Of a DNA stretch of 64,000 nucleotides, positions 59,201-64,000 are shown piece by piece; within the stretch, counting starts at the first letter, position 1; every line of letters starts with the position of its first letter. A model generated the notes under the pieces. The model was not told the DNA's origin, did not search any database, and was given only the letters and a program-made list of their open reading frames with translations. The position numbers were made by a program, and so were the translations under genes. The stretch comes from Dastarcus helophoroides (Eukaryota > Arthropoda > Insecta > Coleoptera > Bothrideridae): NCBI GenBank assembly GCA_028583605.1, contig CM053332.1:372001-436000 (forward strand). The letters are read 5' to 3'.

Positions 59201-60665
59201 TCCACCATACCAGAGGCGAAACACTTCTGAATTGAAACTTGGTACAAAGGAAAGTTTAGGCAGAAGAGCACGGTAACTCAGTATGTCCACCATACCAGAG
59301 GCGAAACTCTTCTGAATATGCGAAACTCTTCTAAAGAAGAATTTCGCCTCTGGTATGGTGGACATACTGAGTTACCGTGCTCTTCTGCCTAAACTTTCCT
59401 TTGTACCAAGTTTCAATTCAGAAGAGTTTCGCCTCTGGTATGGTGGACATACTGAGTTACCGTGCTCTTCTGTCTAAACTTTCTTATCCTTTGTACCAAT
59501 TTTCAATTCAGAAGAGTTTCGCCTCTGGTATGGTGGACATATTGAGTTACCGTGCTCTGATGTTTTGAAATTGGCCTTTTATTTTTATTTTTCTTTTTTG
59601 CATATTCCCTAATTTCATCTATTTTTCTTTCTTTGTTCCTGAAGAAGCCCCCTACGATGGTGGGCGAAACGTCGAACACTTTTGGTAGTTCTTTGACACG
59701 GTCCAATCCCGGAAGAAGTATATCCTGTACTAAGCTTCTACCATAGTTTCAAACTGGGAGATTCAGTTAAGCAGGATTTTGTTTAATAATATTTATTATC
59801 GTTTTCTTACAATTCATTTTTTTAAGCTGCATTGTGTAAACTTTAACGTATTTTCGTATTAGTTGGGTAATAAGATGCTCACTCCATTACGAAGCTTTTT
59901 GCTCGTGAACACTTAAAAATGTTAATGGACAAACCTAATATCTAAGCTAAAAGTTTTACGCCATAACGCTGCAAACTTCTGAGTAGTTTTGATAAAGGTT
60001 GAAACAAAGATGAAGGGATTCCCTAATCAATAAACTTAGTTGAAAAACAGTTTTATTTATTTATTCATATGCTAAAAGCCCTTAAATTTACCTCCTGATA
60101 AAATTATAAATAAATAAATACCATAAGATAATGAATATGTCATATACAAACGTGAGAGATGAACTGAATCATAAAATGGGGTCGTTGGGAAAGGTTCATT
60201 TTATTATACTTACAAGTTCAATTTTTATAGAAATTAAAACTAAAAAATGTTATTGATTTGGCAGTGTATTTATAAACACTATGTTTTAATAAATATTGAA
60301 TGGTATCACTCTATCGATGGCAATTGGTTTAACCTCGAATATAAGTATTTATACCTTTACATATTTCAGTTTGTAACTATTAACAGTTCCCTTCTAGCAG
60401 TAAAACGTAAAATTACTTTACGGCAATTTAGTTAATAAGTATCGAATTTTCACTCAGTTTATTTTAGTATGGTTATTAATAACTTACTTGATTCTTCATT
60501 GAAAGTTTCGTTGGTGAGAAATGCCCCATTCGTGGGAAAACCCAGATATCCATAAGAAGGCTCAACGATAGTGTCCTTGTAAAGGACAAGTATTGTCAGA
60601 CAGGCGAATAGGACGAATGCGATAAATACGTTCTTCGATTTTAATGTTGAACTCAGTTCATTCAT
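48783..60665 (-). CDS. DUF229 (alkaline-phosphatase-like) membrane protein, gene 1, complete
   Basis: Exons 60665-60488, 58162-57904 and 50280-48783 join in phase (178+259+1498 bases) into 644 codons, the usual length for the family. The product is a type II membrane protein with a short cytoplasmic tail, one membrane anchor (about residues 12-31), a Cys-rich linker and a lumenal/extracellular catalytic domain of the sulfatase/alkaline phosphatase fold. The active-site motif GIDSISRL is near residues 212-219; a DNTFPN block near 248 and SDHG (416-419) are also conserved metal-site motifs. No internal stop is seen, so it is probably functional. The substrate is unknown. Introns are 2.3 kb and 7.6 kb, both invaded by transposons. 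An acceptor at 60675 implies a 5' untranslated exon upstream. Confidence 0.9.
50341..51748. other. AT-rich part of gene 1 intron 2
   Basis: About 50600-51620 is monotonous, with short 'tttttc' and 'aaattt' blocks spaced irregularly every 20-40 bases and no coding signal. Confidence 0.4.
51749..52140 (-). pseudogene. jockey-like LINE reverse transcriptase, downstream part
   Basis: The minus strand starts with NDIGSC (52130) and continues SIKDCLKFQQDFATI, TENNLSLNIA, then GPKDLGVTFDPKLNFNIHIE and KTLSFIVRST. These are the blocks that follow the reverse transcriptase catalytic motif in jockey-type LINEs. The upstream half is at 57310-57480. The catalytic FADD segment itself is lost. Confidence 0.7.
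53734..53952 (+). repeat. 5' LTR
   Basis: Starts TGTTAGCATTAGGGAACC and ends CATTAGAGTTTACA. The internal GACCAATAAAGCGTG may be the polyadenylation signal. Confidence 0.85.
54044..55080 (+). pseudogene. gag of the LTR retrotransposon, broken
   Basis: An ATG at 54044 opens a charged N-terminus (MENDRERSSRSKPVASND) that meets a stop after ~45 codons. The frame is picked up again at 54146-54409 and 54467-54673 with frameshifts between. The nucleocapsid zinc knuckle CRKCHRYGHKQTNC-like sequence (seen as KCHRYGHKQTNCKS) lies at about 54855-54895, inside the 54722-55066 frame. Confidence 0.65.
55201..56064 (+). pseudogene. Protease end fused by deletion to integrase C-terminus
   Basis: The frame 55201-55692 has a retropepsin tail (IDAIIGLDVLSRPGI) and passes into RPIVLVKKKRTRTQERVMRT and a stop. 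The frame 55702-56064 carries the last part of integrase (VNKSTGYAPWVLMFGENSRL) and the C-terminal GPF/Y-like module (KLKPKFHGPFQTTHCLENER). Reverse transcriptase and RNase H are absent. Confidence 0.7.
56275..56616. repeat. Tandem repeat, six copies of 57 bp
   Basis: Units start at 56275, 56332, 56389, 56446, 56503 and 56560 with AGGTCCCTAAACACAGG and end with TTTGGGCTAAATA. Decayed copies extend on both sides (about 56150-56820). Because 57 is a multiple of three, a minus-strand frame stays open as a 19-residue repeat, which is judged an artefact. The array lies between integrase and the 3' LTR. Confidence 0.9.
56894..57118 (+). repeat. 3' LTR
   Basis: A copy of 53734-53952 with a few substitutions and a small insertion (TTATTG near 57076). 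Confidence 0.85.
57310..57480 (-). pseudogene. jockey-like LINE reverse transcriptase, upstream part
   Basis: The minus strand encodes FLNRNQAVVYKGCTYQFLKQ followed by GSYVPRSSVLGPFVFDIY, a clear version of the GVPQGSVLGPLLFxIY motif. It ends at the transposon border (57309) and is continued by NDIGSC.. at 52140. The rest of the 5' part was not recognised. Confidence 0.7.
57904..58162 (-). CDS. Gene 1, coding exon 2: conserved N-terminal block
   Basis: The acceptor is CATTTCAG/AATATC (58162) and the donor is ATCAA/GTAAGTG (57904). It reads YLVLSPKCKMPDLEPFNEQA, then YISCSPKPLL, and the Cys pair SCCYSSVTR. It aligns with exon 2 of gene 2 and has identical intron phases (1 and 2). Confidence 0.88.
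58970..59014 (-). ncRNA. Hammerhead-like motif, left arm
   Basis: This is the inverted copy of the motif at 59634-59678. On the minus strand it has TGTTC, CTGAAGA, GCCC..GGGC, GAAA, CGTC and GAACA in order. Confidence 0.5.
59634..59678 (+). ncRNA. Hammerhead-like motif, right arm
   Basis: Stem I is TGTTC (59634-59638) with GAACA (59674-59678). The core is CTGAAGA (59639-59645) and GAAA (59666-59669). Stem II is GCCC (59647-59650) with GGGC (59662-59665), preceded by one unpaired A. Stem III is reduced to a single A-T pair (59669, 59672) around CG, with C59673 at the cleavage position. Such a short stem III makes activity doubtful unless two copies pair. Two copies are in fact present, but on opposite strands. 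Confidence 0.5.
59746..60480. other. Rest of gene 1 intron 1, no feature
   Basis: AT-rich DNA without recognisable genes or repeats; 58200-58870 on the other side of the palindrome is the same. Confidence 0.4.
60488..60665 (-). CDS. Gene 1, coding exon 1: signal anchor
   Basis: The ATG at 60665 is the first after a likely acceptor (TTTTCTTTCAG/ATATGG, exon from 60675). It encodes MNELSSTLKSKNVFIAFVLF and a hydrophobic segment ending at LYKD, then a Gly/Asn-rich stretch. The donor is ATCAA/GTAAGTT (ends 60488). The layout matches exon 1 of gene 2. Confidence 0.85.
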
Positions 60666-60837
60666 TTTACCATATCTGAAAGAAAAATACCACAGGTTGT
60701 CGCTATTTCTATTTTTGATACTCACTGTAGAGAAAAAAAAATATAGGGAGTAGATATGATAAATAAAATCTTGAAAGTATTAGATTAGAGCAGAAATCAT
60801 GCAAACTTTCCTTAGTTTCACTTCACTTGTAGACATA

Positions 60838-60960
60838 TACAGGGTGAGTCAGAAAGAATGGGCCAACACTACTGTACTAGAGACCAAAATATTACGATTG
60901 AGTTCAACAGATCTAACACCTATGTCGCTCGTTTAAGAGATACAGGGCATTCCAAATTTA
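60838..60960. repeat. TACAGGGTGAGTCAGAAAG-type element end
   Basis: TACAGGGTGAGTCAGAAAGA looks like a terminus of the TACAGGGTG group. No matching inverted end was found, so it is a fragment. It lies ~160 bp upstream of the acceptor for gene 1 exon 1. Confidence 0.35.
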
Positions 60961-61128
60961 CATTTTTTTCTTAAATTTCTCAATCATTGAGAAAGTTTTG
61001 ATGCTATAGATCTAAAAATTAAAAGTTTTATACTTTTGATGTAACAATTACGACTCTCTCCTAGAGAGCGCTAGTTTCACCATATTATTTGTGTCAATTA
61101 AAACATTTTTTTATGTGTTGAGTTACGC

Positions 61129-61640
61129 TTAAAATAAGCAAAATATATAAAAAACGATCAATTCTAAAAAGAAAAGGTACTCTGGTTGAGCTCGTCTAAA
61201 TCTAATGGTTTTTAAGTCATTGGCATTTAAAGTTTCAATGTATTTTTTATTATTTTTCCAGGAGCAGATATTACTATATATTTTCAAATTTGAAGGATTT
61301 AGTTTATCAGGAAGAAATAAATTTTTTTCGAGAGTTGCAACAAATAATAGAAGAGGCCACAAATACATTTAAAAATAATAGGAAAATTTTAATTTTGACA
61401 TTAAAGAAAGTATAATTTAAAATTTATTGAGGTAGGCGGTTGAGGTAGACACTAGCAACATTGGATTATAAATTTGTTATTGTCATAGATACCAATAATT
61501 TTTATTGTTATTTACGATTTGCATTTTTTAAGATTTAAGAAATTTTAACAGAATATATTGAACCAAATAACTTAAAAACCGATAGATTTAGACGATCTAA
61601 ACAACCTATCTTTTCTTTGTAGAATGAGTCGCAACTTAAC
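61129..61640. repeat. Inverted repeat whose arms encode similar peptides
   Basis: The minus strand at about 61225-61150 encodes KYIETLNANDLKTIRFRRAQ. The plus strand at about 61550-61620 encodes EYIEPNNLKTDRFRRSKQPI. The DNA arms are inverted copies of ~65 bp. The minus-strand frame (61368-61129) starts with a signal-like MYLWPLLLFVATLEK, but no family is recognised. Confidence 0.35.
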
Positions 61641-64000
61641 AAATATGTAATATATTTGTAATAATTTATGTACAAACTAATATGAAACTAGCGTTTTCTA
61701 AGGGCAACATCGAAATAAGCCTAAACTTCTAAGGCCTCCTAAATTGTGAAATATTTCTTTTTAAATCTTCCTGAAAATTGAAATTTAGGGAAAAATATAT
61801 TTTCAAATTAGAACACTTCAGAAAAAAATTGAAATATCTAGACTAATACCTCACGTTACCTCGCAAAAGATCGGCTAATGTTTTTCTTTCATGTTGTTTG
61901 AAGTAAGGTAGATATAAAAAAACAAATTTTCGATATTTGAAGCCCTGTGCTTAACCCGCAGTTTTCAAAAATTGATTAACATTTCGTACTTTTTTTGGTT
62001 TTTCGAGAATAACTTTTTTTCTGAGCGGCAGAGCCTAACAATAGCCATTATCAATCATAAAAGTAAATAAAGTACTTTTCTAAACTTAATTTCACCTGAG
62101 TTATTTATTTTTTTGTGGAAAAAATCAGCATTCTGCGTTGCTTTCACATCTCCAAACTGTGTTAAGCATTTGAAGGCACCAAAACTAGAAATTTATGGTA
62201 CTCGACGGATGACTTCTTCTGCATAGTCATGTGAAAATAAAATAATAGCATGACTGAGATATTCAACAGTTATTTGAGGTTCTTGGAAAATCACCATGGA
62301 GACAATATTTCAATAATATTTGACACTGATGTCACAATATATTATGTATATGGCAAAAATAAATTTTTCTCTATGCTTAAGAGGTACCCAAACTTAAAAA
62401 TGTTTCAGCTTTTATCAGGTTAACACAAACCCTTGCGAAAATAGTTGAGACTGGAGCAAGTATCTTTGTATATGGATCTGATATAGGTATCTGATCTAAA
62501 CACTCGATGATTTACGTTACCACAACTCTGTCAAATCTACCTCCAGAATTAAATTAAGCTTTGCACGATTGCAACCAACCACCATTCATTTCGGATTTAT
62601 AAAAAAAAGGCTGCAGCTGCAGAAAATCTGGGCGGAAGTGTTCTCTAATCTAGAAACACTTCTGTGGATAGTCTTTTACAAACGAGTGTTTAACAATGAT
62701 AATGAAGAGGACGATACTTTTGACATTATAAAAGAGTAGTATAATATGAAAGTCTCTTTTCTACATGTCAGCTTTCCAGTAGAGTGCAGGAAGACTTTTC
62801 AACCCCTAGGCAGTTTAAATAAAGGGGTAAAAAGGTAAATCCCGAAGTGGTAATTATTAACAAAAAATATATTTCATTTTAACAGTCAGTACGAAAACCT
62901 AGCCGTATTAATGTTTTGACTACTATTTTACAATTTATAAAAGTGTATTATAGGCGCTATTTTGAAATTTTTTCCCGCTTCAAGTATTCAGATTTTCTTT
63001 GTTATTGAGTTTAGAAATAATTTTACATACCAAATTGTAAATCATTTTGTGCTGTTTATCAATGATAATTAAGATCGTTACGCTATATCACTTGGAAAAA
63101 AGTTATTCTAGAAAATTTTAAAAAAGTATATTTTAATTTTTTTCGAGGATTGTTGATTAAGCACAGTCCTTGGTTATTTAAATTGCGTTTGAAAAAATTT
63201 GAAAAGCGTTTAGATAGACAAGCTATCATATTCAGAGAGATACAGTATCTCTCTGAAGATGAAAGCTTGGCTATCGAAACCCATTAGAGCAACCTCTGTT
63301 GCGTTTTTTAATCTTTCTTGGTTTCGGGGGACAAGGTTTGTATTTCAGCTTTTTTTCAGTAAAATTAAGGTGGGCTAAAACTTTAATTTTATTGAATAAG
63401 ATGAGTCGACTTTCCAAATTAAAGTAGCAATTTTGTTGATAAGTCAGAACTTTAAAAAGGTGTAGATTTTCTAATCAAATCTAATAAGTATTATTTATTT
63501 TATTTTAAATTTCTAATGTTGAACTCAGAATTTTAAGAAAAAATTAAAGTTTCCCCATAAAGATCTAAATTTCTAGAAGAATATTTTGAAAGTCTAAGTT
63601 TAAGCTCACAATATTTAGTCTTTTTCATCTTGCTGGAAGGATTCCTATTCTGGGAATTTAGCATGTTATTTTGTATATTTTTCCCAAACATTTTCTGTGT
63701 AACTCATGATACAAAGGGATATTATTTTTAGAAATCCAACTTGTTTGGTAAAACTTTGACTCTTTTTCTTAAAATCACGGCTTTAAGTTTAGAGTCTCAA
63801 ATATTTAATGTTGTATTTTCAAAAAAATCGTAATTTTGATATAAAATTCAAAATTTTTAGAAAAAAGATATGTTTTTTTAATGAAATCTAAACTTTGAGT
63901 TTAAACACAAAATATCGAAAAATAATGTAAACTTTTGTGACAAAAAAAATTGAGGTAGTACGAATCTTATGCAAGATAATAAAATTTGGAGAAAAAAAGG
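61641..64000. other. No gene identified
   Basis: AT-rich sequence upstream of gene 1. It includes a perfect hairpin CAGAGAGATA / TATCTCTCTG (63233-63255) overlapping a weak hammerhead-like motif (63248-63289). 63400-64000 is monotonous 'aaattt/ttttt' sequence. Confidence 0.4.

Larger units (their letters stand above)
58875..59745. mobile_element. Penelope-derived palindrome with tandem repeats, 14-bp flanking repeats
   Basis: Arms of ~410 bp (about 58912-59325 and 59330-59735) are nearly perfect inverted copies. Each arm contains about three tandem units of 84-89 bp (landmark CGGTAACTCAGTATGTCC) and one hammerhead-like motif. AAGCTTCTACCATA occurs in direct orientation on both sides (about 58879-58892 and 59732-59745), like a target duplication. 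The left end also keeps 'acgaaggcttccacggcc', a stretch I associate with Penelope-like 3' regions. Inverted terminal copies are typical of that class. It lies in gene 1 intron 1. Confidence 0.65.

Noticed and set aside
59080..59568. Several 60-70 codon frames with a shared repeat peptide
   Set aside because: They are translations of the 84-89 bp tandem units in the palindrome and appear on both strands by symmetry.
1..64000. CRISPR arrays, bacterial operons, tRNA or rRNA genes
   Set aside because: No regularly spaced identical repeats, no cloverleaf with tRNA box motifs and no rRNA-like conserved stretch was seen; the sequence is eukaryotic in character.

Overview
The window looks like insect nuclear DNA: very AT-rich, with spliceosomal introns (GT..AG), two members of the animal DUF229 (alkaline-phosphatase-like) family, and a dense load of typical insect transposable elements. 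Nothing bacterial or viral-genome-like is visible, and the species cannot be named from this sequence alone. A large TE-rich genome such as that of a beetle is a reasonable guess.

Host genes. Two DUF229 genes lie on the minus strand. Gene 1 (48783-60665) can be assembled completely from three exons with consistent splice sites and phases (644 codons plus stop). Its second intron, 7.6 kb long, holds a jockey-like LINE, a palindromic DNA transposon and an LTR retrotransposon, one inside the other. Gene 2 (exons at 20111-20249, 19124-19376 and 7025-7270) has the same exon phases, but its coding region is interrupted by an extra intron just after the active-site motif. It runs off the left edge of the window.

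Layout. 1-5.1 kb: a nest of long inverted-repeat elements ending in TACA.. / ..TGTA, one with a broken Tc1/mariner-type transposase. 5.2-9.1 kb: two sequences that fold as type I hammerhead ribozymes (5989-6061 and 9035-9081) flank gene 2 exon 3. 10.4-11.5 kb: a broken Crypton-like tyrosine recombinase with a 57-bp intron. 18.1 kb: a palindromic MITE. 20.4-24.1 kb: a palindromic element cut by a Penelope-like element (RT plus GIY-YIG) that carries a hammerhead-like fold downstream. 24.5-26.9 kb: a MITE within a MITE, and a short hAT element with a perfect 8-bp target duplication. 29.1-32.85 kb: a LINE split by a TA-targeting palindromic element. 33.4-37.1 kb: another long inverted-repeat element. 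38.8-46.5 kb: a composite of broken Ty3/gypsy elements. 51.7-57.5 kb: the triple nest in gene 1 intron 2. 58.9-59.7 kb: a near-perfect palindrome with Penelope-type hammerhead-like motifs, in gene 1 intron 1. 60.8-64 kb: repeat fragments and AT-rich DNA.

Most coding potential outside the two DUF229 genes is transposon-derived and broken. The most unusual signals are the hammerhead-type folds and the unusually legible history of nested insertions.
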